Shown here piece by piece: positions 33,683 through 45,464 of a DNA stretch of 64,000 nt (positions are counted from its first letter, which is position 1; each line of letters opens with the position of its first letter). A program made the translations under genes and the position numbers. The stretch is from Branchinecta lynchi (Eukaryota; Arthropoda; Branchiopoda; Anostraca; Branchinectidae): assembly GCA_023053575.1 (NCBI GenBank), contig JAKZAP010000019.1, positions 2,604,001 through 2,668,000 on the forward strand. Reading direction: 5' to 3'. A model generated the notes under the pieces. It saw only the letters and a program-made list of their open reading frames with translations, made no database searches and was not told where the DNA came from.

Positions 33683-33945
33683 AATTTCGTACGGTAAATT
33701 CTAACCCCTCCAACAAAACCACGCACATTTTCTAACTTGCCGTGTTTTGCTACCTTCAATGTGTATGACCTGTCGACGGTCGTCTGAGAGAGGTTTTTCC
33801 ATTCGAAAAACCGGTTATGTAAATTGTTTTCCTATCTTCTCTACAAGTCAAGGGGTCTCAGAAAAGACTCAAAACAGCCACAATCGCGGGTTATTTGTTG
33901 AAAGCGCAGTAAGTGTAAGTTGAAGAGTAAATAGTGCGAGGTGTC
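33683..33945 (-). repeat. Reverse copy of the 1545-2240 repeat
   Basis: tttcgtacggtaaattctaa, cttgccgtgttttgctacct and accggttatgtaaattgttt match the 1545-2240 family in reverse complement. Confidence 0.65.
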
Positions 33946-34231
33946 CTTTAACGTATCCGCAGGATTATCGCTCCGTGAGTTGTGCGCGGCCATGAACCAT
34001 GAAGTAGGTAGGTTAGGGGGGGGGGGCAGTATCATATATAGTTTAATCGTTGTTGTCGACACACGGCCAGAACAGATATTAAAGGTTAACTTCAGACATC
34101 GAGGTTGATAACGGAAAATAACACCGAGAAGGTCATTGAAAATAACCTATCCGAGCCGAAGGCGAAGTAGATTATGAAAAATATTTCGAACGGAATTTTT
34201 GTTTAGGTTCCGTATAGCCTTCGTATAGCCT

Positions 34232-34454
34232 ACCCTATACGACTAAGTCCAAAACACGCCAACGATCCTCAGGAAGAAGGAGTAAGCGTGTCCGTACGAA
34301 TCTTACGACTCAAACTCAACGACTCAAATCCTGTGTCAATCAATCACGCAATCTTTGGGAGTGGCTTTGACACCAATTCTGCCTTTCTTCTGCTAGATAC
34401 CCGGAGAGGCCGGAGATTTTGCATCGGCAAGGACAGATAGTCATCATAGTTATT
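34232..34454. mobile_element. Small MITE, third copy
   Basis: Begins ccctatacgactaagtcc and ends gatagtcatcatagttatt. The interior shares acccggagaggccggagatt with 14173-14388. Confidence 0.6.
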
Positions 34455-34924
34455 TTCTTTGCTTGGTATGACTTATTTACTACTTCTGTAGGGAATTTTC
34501 GTTTAGTGAAATGACAACTCAAGCCTACTATAGAAATGTGAAAATTACTACTCTTGTGACCGGATCCTTATCCAACACCATCTTTTTCATTTGTGTCGAA
34601 GCAGATGCCATCTAGCGGCGGGCTCGATAGATTGAATTTATCAAGGCGGGCTCTTAGTTAGATAGAATTAATCAACCTTAAACCGGTGTTGCCACCGTTT
34701 CCAGAATTCTGTGATTTGTCATACATTTTCGTTTCTTCGACAAAGCGATCAAGAACTCCGCGACCGGTTCCTTACCAGTAAATGCAAAAATGAGTCATAA
34801 GAGTTGAGGCTTATGATTATGAAGATTAGAAACCTAGATTTCTCGTTGATAGTTGGTGAAAAGGACCAAGTTTCGTAAGTGCTAGAATGTCATGATTTTT
34901 CCAGCCAAAAGTCACGGGTTCGAT

Positions 34925-37710
34925 CTGAACAAGACCAAAGGTTTCGATGGGATCCCAAAAATTCAATATCTGATCCAGACAACTGGGTCTTGTCTTAGCC
35001 AGATCCAGTCATCGCCAGACTCCTTGAACATTTTTACAATTAAAATTCAGAAACAGATTAAGGCCAAATAGCTAATCATTTGAGAAAACCAAGTACAGAT
35101 ATGGATTCATCATGTGTGTTTACCCCTATAAGTCCTATCTGTTTTGACGAAAAGTTCCTGCCACTTCTGCCGATTTCCCGGTTTTCGGCCGAACTCCAGA
35201 ACTACTTGTCCGGTGAAGAAAGCTCAAAAACGAACTCGGGGTATCTTCTTTCCCCAATAATACTACCCCCCCTAAAGGTCCTGAGAAAGTACTTTCGTCG
35301 GGCGAAGCCCGGCGAAAGTTCACTTGTTTGTCGGCGCGAAGCGCCGGCAAACACAGAAAAAATAATATTTTGTATGCTTTTTATCAGGCATCGGTCGATT
35401 CGTCGGCACATCGGGTGTTTATATATGCAAGAAATAAAATCCAGCAAACGTTTGTCGGGCAAAACACTGAAGAAATTGAATTCTGCATGCTTTTGTCGTG
35501 CCTCGGTATTCTCGTCGGCACATCGGGTTCTTTTTATACAGAAGGAATACAGAAGAAATAAAAACAAATTAAGTTTTTGTCCAGCGTCGTGCCTCGGTTC
35601 GTCGGCACATCGGGTTCTTTTTATACATAAGAAATCCAGAAGAAATATTTTTTTGTGCTTTTGTCGGGCGTCGGTCTACTCGTCGGCACATCGGATTCTA
35701 TTTATACGTAACAAATCAAATTTTGCAAACTTTGTCGGGCGCACCCAGAAAGTTTAAGTTTCATTGCACAAGGGGTTATTTTTACACGTATGAATCAAGT
35801 TCTGTACAGTCTAGTCGAGCAAAACACAGAACAAATCAAATGCTCGATGGTTTTGTCGGGCGTCGGTATTCTCGTCGGCACATCGGGTTCTTTTTACAAA
35901 AAAAAAAACAAAAAACAAATTCTGTAACTTTTTATTGGCGCATGCCGAAAGTTCAAGTCTAGTCGGTACATCGGCTTCTATTTACGCGTAAAAAATAAAG
36001 TTCTTTACAATCTTGTCGGGCAAAACACAGAAGAAATCGAATTCTGAATGCTTTTGTCGGGCGTCGGTATTCTTGTCCGCACACCGGGTCTTTTATACGT
36101 AAGAAATCAAATTCTGTAAACATTTGTCGGTCGTAAATTTTTCCGGAAAAATACAGATTTAAAAAAATTTCACCGGCGTTGCTTAATTCAACTTGTTCTG
36201 GGTACAGTCGTTGCAAGCTTCGCTTTTTAGCAAAGGTTGAAACGAAAAGCCGAATATGTGAAATTAAATATATGTATTTACATCAAAGGAACAATGTCAA
36301 CTGATGCATTACAGTAAGTTTTACACAAATTTTCGCCTGCGGCGCATTTTGTAGTATTCCCTATTTGCAAGAATGGTGTATCATTTAGTTTTCCTTTTAG
36401 GATAGAAATTCTTGGGGTTTGAAACACGTTAAAAGCCGGAAATTGTATGGTACTATAGCTGAATTTTCTGCAAAAAAACAGATTAAAAAAATTTCGCATG
36501 AGGCGCTTGGTTTAACTTGCCTTGGTACAATCGTTAGAAGCTTCGCTTTCCTGCGAAAGCTCAAATCAAAAGCCGAATATGTGAACTTTAAAATACGAAA
36601 TTATACCAAAAGAATAACCTCAATTGATGCGTTGTTACAGTTAGTTCACACAAAATTTCGCCTGCGGCGCATTTTGTAGTATTCTTTATTTAGAAGAACA
36701 GTGTTTCATTTAGCTTGGCGTTTTAGGATTGAAATTTTCTGAAACACGTTAAAAGCTAGAACTTGTATGGTAGGTACAGCTAACTTTTTCAGGAAAAAAA
36801 GGCAGATTTACAAAATTTCGCCTGCGGCGCTTAGTTTAACTTGTTCTTGGTACAGTCGTTGGAAGCTTCGCTGTTTAGCGAAGGCTAAAATGAAAAGCCA
36901 AATATGTGAACTTAAAATACGAAATTACATCAAAGGAATAATCTCAACTGATGCATTACAGTTAGTTTTACCCCGATTCTATTCTGTGCTGGCGGGAAAT
37001 GTACGCCGTTGCCGCGAAGCGGCAACGGCGTGTTTTGTCGGCACATTTTACCCCCCCCCCCCCCCAAAGGTAAAAGGCTAGTGACGCCCCTGCGAACTAT
37101 ATGTCCAGATAAAATATGATTGTCACACACGAATTCGGCATCTCTTCTTACCCCTAAATCGCTTACCTAATCAACTAGAATTCGCCGGATTCCGGGCGAA
37201 CTACATGTCTGGGTAGAAAATTATTTTCCCGTAAGTGTTCAGCACGTCTTCTTCCCCTAAATCCAACACCTAATCTACTCCAAATAAAACTTTTAATTTT
37301 AACAAACTTTCCGGTTTGGAACCCTAAATCGAACATCTAATCAACTTCAAATAAAACTTTTACTTTTAACAAACTTTCCGGTTATGGCCGGATTCCAGGT
37401 GAACTACTTGTCCGATGACAAAACGGTTTTCACCATCGTTTTCAGCATGTCTTGTTACCCCATAATCGACTATCACAATAGCTGTTTAAAAATATTTTGT
37501 TTGCCCCTTAATTTGAACCCCCACCCCTAAATGTAAGGCTACAAAGCACATCTACGAACTCGACTGGTCCGACGACCCAACGAATCCTCACACCAAGTTT
37601 CATCAAAATATCTCATTCCCTTCGAGAGTTATCGTGCTTACAGACGGACGGACAGACGGACAACTTTTGCGATATCATAGGTATCCCTCCACTTACGTTT
37701 CGGGAGCCCA
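34925..37710 (+). mobile_element. Family A copy interrupted by another composite element
   Basis: The left end (aacaagaccaaaggtttcga, gggatcccaaaaa) starts at about 34928. Family A units run to about 35255 and resume at 37090 (gaactatatgtccagat) to the right end near 37710 (cctccacttacgtttcggga). The 35255-37092 interval is the inserted element. Confidence 0.6.
35255..37092 (+). mobile_element. GCGAAGC-hairpin composite inserted in family A
   Basis: Bounded by taccccccctaaaggt on the left and a C run with aaaggtaaaaggctagtgac on the right. First part (35330-36130): six or more imperfect units of about 110-130 bp with gtcggcacatcgggttcttt. Second part (36150-36990): about 2.7 units with aaaatttcgcctgcggcgc and agccgaatatgtgaa. 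Stable hairpins with a GCGAAGC core occur at 35296-35316, 35326-35350 and 37003-37029. The 225-codon plus frame at 35080-35757 reads through the repeats and is not a gene. Confidence 0.6.
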
Positions 37711-38884
37711 AAAAGTGGCAACATTCAAGTTTTTACTAATTAACTGTTTAATTAGAGGAACATCAAGAAAACCAACTGGTGTGGTAATTGCTTAATTAAA
37801 TAGCTGCCTTTTGGAGAGTAGAGGAAATAAGCTGAAGTATGCTGGAAGTAATGTTGTTTCAGTTGACAAGTTGCATTTCCATTAGGAATGTGACTGTAAC
37901 AAGGTATGTCCCAGGGTGGTTGGCTAGGAAACCAATATTTTCTTTCAGCTTTCTTTATTGGAGGTCAGGTTCTATTTTTCAGTAAATGAGGAAAAGTGCT
38001 CGGCGACCTTCTGCGGAGGTTGATGCGGCTTCGTATCATCCTCATTGGAGGCTGATACAATATCGTATCAATCTCTACAGAACTCATTGTCATGATGTAA
38101 CTACCTGTGGGACATAGACAGTTATACACTACATACCTGTTTGAGAAAAGTTATATACCTATACGCTCATTGTGATACACGTACCCTATGTGATTTAACT
38201 CGCAAGAAAAAAGAGCAGAAATGCGTGTGTTTGTTTCTTTCACTGCAAGAATTAGGTTCAACAGAAATATCCGAAATTATATTTATCCGTCATTTGACAT
38301 CTTGAGGGATAATTAGCTGATCAAGAAAAAAACCGGGAATCTCTTTAAAATTTCTTTTACTGGAAGAAGTACAACAGATATATCCGAAATTATATTTATC
38401 CCACACTTGACATCTTAGAGGGATAATTAGCTCACGAAGAAAAAACCCAATCTTCTTTTCATTTCTTTAACTGAAAGTGCACCTTCATAGCCGAACGAGA
38501 CGCTGAGTTCCGATTCCAAACGATGGATGTCTTGTTTTTTTTGTGAACTGATGGCCTTCAAAGCCATATTTTAGCACTACCTCTTTTCGTACGATTCGAA
38601 GATGGCTGCCACTGAAAGGATCGCGGCTTTATTGCAGAACACTCCCATTAGAGGGCTTTTACTGAAGTCGCAAAGCAAATCTGAAACGCTTTCCTTGGCC
38701 TTATTATGCCAAGAGAAGCGTAAAAGTAAACTTAATCTTAGCCTATTACGGGAGGACCGTAACGTTTTTGTGACGTCGTGAAAGAAATAGCCAAATTTGT
38801 TACAAATTAATGTTGCAGAACATATACAGTACAGGTATGCCTATGTGAACGTTTGTTGACTTTGGACCATTTCATACAACTGTT
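37711..38884. other. Intronic sequence with a 120-bp tandem
   Basis: 38260-38460 holds two diverged units (tatccgaaattatatttatc, gacatct.gagggataatta, agaaaaaaacc). The remainder has no recognised feature. Confidence 0.4.
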
Positions 38885-39541
38885 GTGACTGAAGTCAACT
38901 ATCAGTTAGCCAAAGTATGTAAACATATTCCCGATGCCCTTCTGTCTGGAGTAACTTTGGGTTTCGTCAGTTCCTTCAAATACCTTGGTTACACTTTTAC
39001 TTCAACTATGAGTGACGAAACGCACGTTGCTGCTGTCTCCAGGTCTCTGTGCTCCAGAGCAAACATACTAATTCGTAAATTCGGGAAATGTGAGCCTGCA
39101 GTTAAAGATTTCCTTTTCAGGTCATACTGCACACCTTTGTACTGCCTTGCGTTTGTGCAGAGTATGCGAGAACAGGTTTCGGGTTCTTTATAACAATTCC
39201 TTCCGGTGGCTTCATGGTCTCCCCTAGAATTGCAGTGCCTCTGGTATGTTTGCTGGTGGTGGTCTACCTTCGTTTGGGGAGCTTAAGAGGAAAGCTGTGT
39301 TTTCGGTTCAGTCTAGGATCCTCAGCTCGACTAATCCGCTCCTTTTGGTGCTTTCTGGGCCTTACTTTAGGCTCTCTCTTCAGCTGTGGAAGGAGTGGAC
39401 ACATGTGCTGTATGCGGTCCCGGCGGAGAGTTAATTATTTGCTTGTTGTTTTTGCTTTTATGTTGTTGTTACTGTTGTTATTTTTGTGTGTATGGCCCTT
39501 GTTGGTCGTTGAAGAAATAAAATAAATAAATAAATAAATAA
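38885..39541 (+). pseudogene. LINE 3' end: RT C-terminal fragment and AT-rich tail
   Basis: 38885-39193 encodes SSFKYLGYTFTSTMSDETHV and KFGKCEPAVKDFLFRSYCTP, a non-LTR RT thumb/C-terminal region. A frameshift near 39180 is followed by a second frame to about 39434 with FAGGGLPSFGELKRKAVF. The element ends in gaagaaataaaataaataaa (39510-39541). This 5'-truncated remnant cannot encode a catalytic RT. Confidence 0.72.
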
Positions 39542-39839
39542 GGGCCTTTGAAAACACCTGAATAGGTACTTTGAATCTTAATTCTACCATTTAGCCTAAA
39601 ACTGCATTGTTCCCATTAAAGTAACTGTTCAAATAAACATACCTCTACTCTATTTGTATCTATATAGAGAGATTGCACCCTAACCGAAGAAAAGAGATAT
39701 TTCTACACCAGCATCACGGGAAAGTCAGTCATTTTTTTTTAACATGGCGAGGTATAGGACTTTCGACTTTCAGACTAAATTACCGGCCTTTGATAGCCAC
39801 TTTGAGCCAGCAAATCGATCGTTAATCTGGCTTCTTCTC

Positions 39840-41705
39840 GTTGAATCAAACTTTTGCTAAAGAATGGTGTTTTCATTTGTAATCAGAAACTCTTGAAGCA
39901 AAAATGATGATGAACTCATCGGGAGCACGCAATGTATATTTTGGATTGTTTGTACTTTAAGGAAATCAGTTATAAGCAAAACCTCTGAGGCAAAAATGAT
40001 CATGGGCTCAAAGGGATCAAGAAAATGTATCTTTTGCTTAAAAGTATTTCTTGAACTTTGCGGTTAGGATTAGTACTTTAAGGGATGGTCAGACCTGGCA
40101 AAGGACAATTTTCTAAGCCAATATTGTCAAGTGTCTAATTTCCAAGCCAAGTTTCATCGTCCTAGCACATCTGAAAGTAGCCTACCTTGATTCGCAATCA
40201 CCCGGAATTCCGGACCCCCCTCCAACTCCCCCGACAGTGCCCGAACCCGGTCCGGTTCTTTCACTGATGTACCTAGGGCTTCTGCTTGTTCTCCCAACCA
40301 AGTTTCATCCCAATCGCTCCACTCTAAGCGTGACACAAGATTTCCGGTTCTCCCCTCTACCTCCCCCGAACAATCATCGGATTACATTCGGACTTTAAAC
40401 AGCACATTTGAGACATGAGGTCTTTCCAAATATCAAGTTTCATTACGATCCGATCACCTGTTCAAAAGTTATATATACCTCAAGATTCAGGATTCTTCCT
40501 CCCTCCACTCCCCCCACGATGGTCGGATCAGGGAACTGACTATTTCTAAGCTAATCTTTTCAAGTCTCTAATTTTCAAGCCAAGTTTCATCGTCCTAGCA
40601 CGTCTGGAAGTACCTTAACTTGTGATGACCGGAATTCCGGCTCCCCTCCTCTAACTCCCCACAGTGCCCGAATCTTGTCCGGTTAAGTCAGTGACATACA
40701 TAGGGCTTGTGTTTGTTCTTCCCACCAAGTTTCATTCCGATCGCTCCACTCCAAGCGTGTCACAAGGTTTCCGGACCCCCCCCCCCCCCCACCGACCCCC
40801 CAACCTTCATGGGATCCGGTCCGAACCTGAAAAGGGACTCCCGAGACATGTGGTCTTTCTACATATCAAGTTTCATTATGATTCGATCACCCGTTCGGAA
40901 GTTATACATACCTCGAGATTCCGGATTCCCCTTCACTCGTATCCACGATGGTCGGATAGTGAAGTTGACTATTTCCAGGTTAATCTGGTCGGGTCCCTGA
41001 TTTGCCTGCCAAGTTTCATTGTCCTAGCCCACCTGGAGATAAGTTAACTCCGTTATAACCGGAATTCCGGGACCCCCCTTCAACTCCCCCCGAAATGCGC
41101 GAATCCGGTCCGGTTCTGTCAATGGTGTACCTAAGGCCAAGTTTCATCGCCCTAGCACGTCTGGAAGTACCTTAACTTGTGATAGCCCGAATTCCGGCTC
41201 CCCTCCTCTAACTCCCACAGTGCCCGCCCGAATCTTGTCCGGTTAAGTCACTGACATAGATAGGGCTTGTGTTTGTTCTTCCCACCAAGTTTCAAACCGA
41301 TCGCTCCACTCTAAGCGTGTCACATGATTTCCGGTTCCCCATACGACTCCTCCCCCACATTCATCGGATTCGGTCCTGACCTGACACGGGACATCTGAGA
41401 CATGACGTCTTTCCAAATATCAAATTTCATTGAGATCCGATCACCCGTTCGAAAGTTATGAATGCCACTAAATTCCTGATTTCGGCTCCCCTCCCTCCCC
41501 CTACGATGGCCGGATCGGGCAAGTGACTATTTCCAACTTAGTTTGGCCGGGTCCTTAATATGCCTGCCAAGTTTCATCGTCCTAGCATATCTGGAAGTAC
41601 CCGAACTCGCAAACACCGGAATATCCGACCTACCACCGACGGACAAACCGACGAAAAAGTGATCGGTATATGGCACTTGGCCGGAAGGCCAGTGTCATAA
41701 AAACA
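39840..41705 (+). mobile_element. Family B composite, plus orientation
   Basis: Starts with units containing gaggcaaaaatgat (39895, 39990), followed by three to four larger units each with gccaagtttcatcgtcctag, ctggaagtaccttaact and cccaccaagtttca. It ends with gaaaaagtgatcggtatatg and the hairpin TGGCACTTGGCC ggaa GGCCAGTGTCA (41671-41697). This copy gives the uninterrupted reference for the nested insertion at 9117-9870. Confidence 0.65.
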
Positions 41706-41966
41706 AGATCGCATACCTTCACTTTTTAGCGAATGAATACGAATAAATTCGAGGTCGAATTTAAGGCCACTGGCTTAAAACATTAAAAAATGCCGAAATC
41801 GACTGAACCCAATTCGAGAATGTCGCATAACAGACTTGAACTGAAGTGACGCTGAATTCGATTAGATTTTCGGTCGAGCTCATTGTCGTTCTCGGTCCTA
41901 TAGTCCTTTTTGTCTGTTTTAGTCCATAAGCTTGAAATGATGGAGACGAAACAGTAGGCTACTCTA

Positions 41967-42414
41967 AGAGCGTGTTCCACCCTTCTTAGTTACTAAGTAG
42001 TAACTATTAGTTACTATTTCTGTTCCAACCTCACGAAAAGTTACTACGCTGACCGTTCCAACCTTCTCGAAATAGTAACTAACTGTAACTATTTGCTTAC
42101 CACGCTCGGGAGCATAGTAACTACGGATAACAACGTGATTGGTCGGATAGGCCCGTTTTACTATTTCCGTTCCAACCTCACGAAAAGTTACTACGCTGAC
42201 CGTTCCAACCTTCTCGAAATAGTAACTAACTGTAACTATTTGCTTACCACGCTCGGGAGCATAGTAACTACGGTAACAACGTGATTGGTCGGATAGGCCC
42301 GTGGCATGATATTCTGCTAGAAAATAGAAAAACCGTTCCAGCCTTGACGGCAAAAAGCCAGAATTGGTGAAGTCATGCGTAGTAACTATGGTAAGTAGGA
42401 TGGAACATGCTCTA
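41967..42414. mobile_element. MITE with an internal 147-bp tandem duplication
   Basis: Ends AGAGCGTGTTCCACCCT and the inverted AGGATGGAACATGCTCT. The unit starting ttactattt.cgttccaacc at 42011 is repeated at 42158 with very few changes. Confidence 0.75.
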
Positions 42415-42535
42415 AGTGTCACTTCAAGTTTGCAAATCAAGTGATTGCCCCCTCCCCATAACCACATCACATCAGACCGGGGTAGGAAACAAATAGGCAA
42501 GAACTTCTCGGTTCGTACCAAAGATGGTTACTTAC

Positions 42536-42660
42536 TGTGGGTTCCGTTATTGACGCCGCAAAGGGTCGGAATCGGTCCACCGACGCCATCTACGTAGAAC
42601 TGATCAAACTGACAGTCTCCCCAGACAGGTGGCTGCAGTTGAAACTCGTCGAAGTCCAAC
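42536..42660 (-). CDS. CUB-domain gene, first recognised exon (first CUB domain)
   Basis: This 125-bp exon encodes LDFDEFQLQPPVWGDCQFDQ, then FYVDGVGGPIPTLCGVNNGT and H. The LDFD.F.L..P...GDC..D.F.V.G....P.LCG.N.G.H pattern is a CUB domain of the type common in arthropod extracellular proteins. The acceptor is TTTGTCGCTTTTAG and the donor CACA|GTAAGTAA. It begins with one base, so an upstream exon must leave two, and ends with one base that combines with the exon at 29460. Upstream exons (signal peptide, Cys-rich start) were not found before the LTR element and may lie beyond it. Confidence 0.88.
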
Positions 42661-42699
42661 CTAAAAGCGACAAAAAAAATATTAGCCGTTTTTAATTCA

Positions 42700-43199
42700 T
42701 ATTCGGCATTATCTTCGCGATGCGGAAAGATGGCTAGGACCTCACAATTGTGGTCCAGAGTTCTGCCCTAGATTTCTAGCACCTCCATCACTTCACTTCA
42801 CTTCCGAACAGAAAAGTTTAGAATTTTCAATTTTCTCGACCAGTTAAGCAAATGAAGAAATTCTCATTTCCTCTTTCACCATTATGTGTCACCATTATGA
42901 TATAATATGATAACAATAACAGAATATACACATACAAAGTAATAGATAATATGTCTGTGAGTGTGTCAATGTCTGCAAGTTCATCTCACTTTTCATCCTA
43001 AAGAATATTTTCAAAATCTCCGTTAATTTTTATTTCTGTTCTTGCTCGAGTTGGTTCCTATGCGGGACATGAATGTCTCATGTCTGAAATATTTTCTGGT
43101 TTCTAGAGAGGGCAGGTTTGGGTCAAGCAGAAGGTGAAGACTGTGTTAGAAGTAGTAATTATTAACTTTGTTATGGACTTCAACGTGGTTAGTAACAGG
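42700..43199. other. Unassigned sequence upstream of the first recognised exon
   Basis: No exon compatible with the phase of the exon at 42660-42536 was recognised. Confidence 0.35.
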
Positions 43200-43665
43200 G
43201 ACCTCACGACTAGGGGGTAGAGGGGGGGGGGACGCCCCCCCCCCCGAATGTTGTCGGTCAGTCGGTAAAAAATAGTCGAGTATGCGCGAAGCGCCGCGAT
43301 TTTTCATAAAAATAGTCGATTTTTTTTTCCTAAAAGAGCCGAATGTTGTCGGCCAGTCGGTAAAAAATGGCCAAGTGTGCGAGAAACGTCGCGATTTTTC
43401 ATAAAAATAGTCGATTTTTTTTCTTGAAAGATTCGACTTTTTTTTAAGGCAGTCGGTTTCAAGTACAAATAGTCGGTTTGTTCTTGAAAATGGTACTTTT
43501 TCTTAGATCAGCCGATTTTGTGTCAACACAGTCGTTTTTCTCAACTAAGTCGTTTTTATCTGAAAAAAAAAAAAAAACAGTCCGTAAAAATGACCAGCAA
43601 TTCGTTAAATACCTTGCCCCCCCCCCCCCCAAACATTTTGGCTAGTAATGCCTCTGGTTAATACA
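43200..43665 (-). mobile_element. Poly-G family copy, reverse, partly duplicated
   Basis: Bounded by a G/C run near 43215-43246 and a C run with aacattttggctagtaatgc at 43617-43653. Contains two copies of gaatgttgtcgg.cagtcgg with aaaaatagtcgattt, and the GCGAAGC hairpin near 43286-43298. Confidence 0.6.
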
Positions 43666-44947
43666 CTATTATTTCAATGCGTCATATCTTTATCGGCTGA
43701 AAACCCCAAATGACAAGATGCACAAAATGAAGAACAATACAAATCCTTGCTTTTTCTGTCGTCGTTTTTAACATCGCGTTTTTCAAAGGGTATTTTTTCA
43801 AAGGTTTTTCTTACGCTCCACGATTTTATTTCAAAAAACGGTAACCTCAATTTATTTATTTATTTGCATCAGAAACCGATCAGATACTATTTCTTAAAAT
43901 AATACGAATTAAATTTTTAAGAATTAGCTTACTTTTGTTGTCTACCCGCCTAACATCTTGTATCATTTGCTTTATGGGTTATGATTCCTCTTGCTGTAAT
44001 TGCTACATTATTACAGCTTGATAAACCAGGGTTCAGGTCTGGGACACGGCATTCAGTAAAAAAAAAAAATCAAGGAAGAAGGAGAATAATTCTGCCAGAA
44101 GAGGGCTCTTGTTTTTTCGCGTCGAATTGCAGCTGCACGCATATGGCACGAACTGTGCGACTTCTAGCTTCAAATGCTGAATCGAGATTCATATATCTAA
44201 ATACGTAAATAAGTATGTAAGTTTAATTAATGTAAGCCTTAGAGGCACGACTTAACCGCGAGTTTTGGTAAATAAGTATTTATGTCGGGGAAGCACCGAA
44301 ACCTTCTACCACCTGTGAGGCGCCGCAGCCAAGACATGCAACAAGGCACCAAAACAAGTTTGTGCCTTGCAAAGTGTCTGCGTCTTCGCGATACAGGCGC
44401 TCGTTCAGGCAGTATTTTGTACATTTTATGAACTTGTAGATATAAACAGAGAGCGACAAATGCAAACAAATCGCCAATTAATATGACTGTGTAATAACAG
44501 TTGTATATTTGTTTATTTATTTATTTATAGCTGTGCATCTATCTGTGAAGATAATAAACATCAAATAAACGTTATCTTATCTTATCTTATCAATGGAAAA
44601 TCACAAACAAAGAAAAGAAAATTTAATATTAACAACAGGAAAACCGGAGCAGACCTAGAGAAAATACTCTCTGTCCGATACGCTCAAACAGATGAACCTT
44701 CTCAGATTTGGAATCTCTGCAAACTATTTTTCTCTCAACGTATCAGACATCCAAAACTTGTACGCCTACGTAGTTGTATGATAGTTGTATGAAAAATTCC
44801 GTCTTTGGTCTTTTTTGTTTGTTCCCAGTTCGTAGTTATCGAAGTATGTTTTTCCTTTCCGTTGTTTCTCTTTCGTTTTTCTTGTTTTTTACTCCGTCTT
44901 TTCTCCAGTTTTGTTCAGTGACAGGTTATAAATAAAATGATGATGAT
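43666..44947. other. Non-coding sequence with LINE tails
   Basis: (ttat)n near 44508-44530 and (cttat)n at 44571-44591 follow aataaac motifs, as at LINE 3' ends. ttataaataaaatgatgat directly before 44948 is another such tail. No gene recognised. Confidence 0.45.
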
Positions 44948-45118
44948 TGAAACGGTGCTTCCCCTTACTCTATTGCATGTTAGTGACTGGGTAGCATGGT
45001 CGGAATAACAGCAATATCTACCTTAGAGTGGTGTAGAGGCGAGTTCGCGGTCCGTCTGCTCCTGGGAGTCTTTACCCGGTATCCTAGTTCAGAACGCAAG
45101 CTGCGGGTTGATCCTGGC

Positions 45119-45124
45119 TTTATT
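45119..45124 (-). terminator. AATAAA polyadenylation signal in the 3' LTR
   Basis: AATAAA on the minus strand, about 200 bp after the TATA box, in a position expected for the R region. The matching copy in the 5' LTR is at 60285-60290. Confidence 0.65.
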
Positions 45125-45376
45125 CACAAACATAGGTTGATCTCGTTATACACAGTTCATGTCTTATACAACACGTAAGCACATACAATAAGTCTTCATA
45201 ACACTGGGTCAATCAGTGACCATATGATATGCACGCCACGCGAGTTCTGAGGGCGAGTGACTACTGTTCTCTGTCCCTAACTTCTACTCTTCACTCTCTA
45301 ACCTCGCAGGCTTTACCAGTTAAGGCTTTTATAGGCTTAAAGGACGTGCGTCACCGGCCCTGATTTGGTAAACAGT

Positions 45377-45464
45377 TATCGGAAATCGTCAACCACAATA
45401 ACAGGATATCGGCTAACCAACTATCGGAAATCGCCAGCCACAATAACAGGATATCGGCATCCTG
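45377..45464. promoter_or_regulatory. 45-bp direct repeat in U3
   Basis: tatcggaaatcg.c..ccaca followed by ataacaggatatcggc occurs twice with a 45-bp period (45377 and 45422), upstream of the TATA box in transcription direction. Both LTRs carry it. Tandem U3 repeats often act as enhancers in retroviruses. Function here is inferred. Confidence 0.55.

Noticed and set aside
35080..35757. 225-aa plus-strand open frame
   Set aside because: It reads through consecutive repeat units (recurring SSAHRVLFI), so its length reflects unit size, not a gene.
35330..36130. CRISPR-like array
   Set aside because: Units are adjacent, diverged and 110-130 bp long without regular unique spacers, and the genome is eukaryotic.
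17855..41705. Helitron identity for family B
   Set aside because: A terminal hairpin is present, but no TC start, no CTRR end and no Rep/helicase were seen, so I left the class open.
44239..44477. Minus-strand frames with hydrophobic start as a possible signal-peptide exon of the CUB gene
   Set aside because: No donor of the required phase (two bases left over) was evident, and the sequence after the hydrophobic start does not resemble this protein family.
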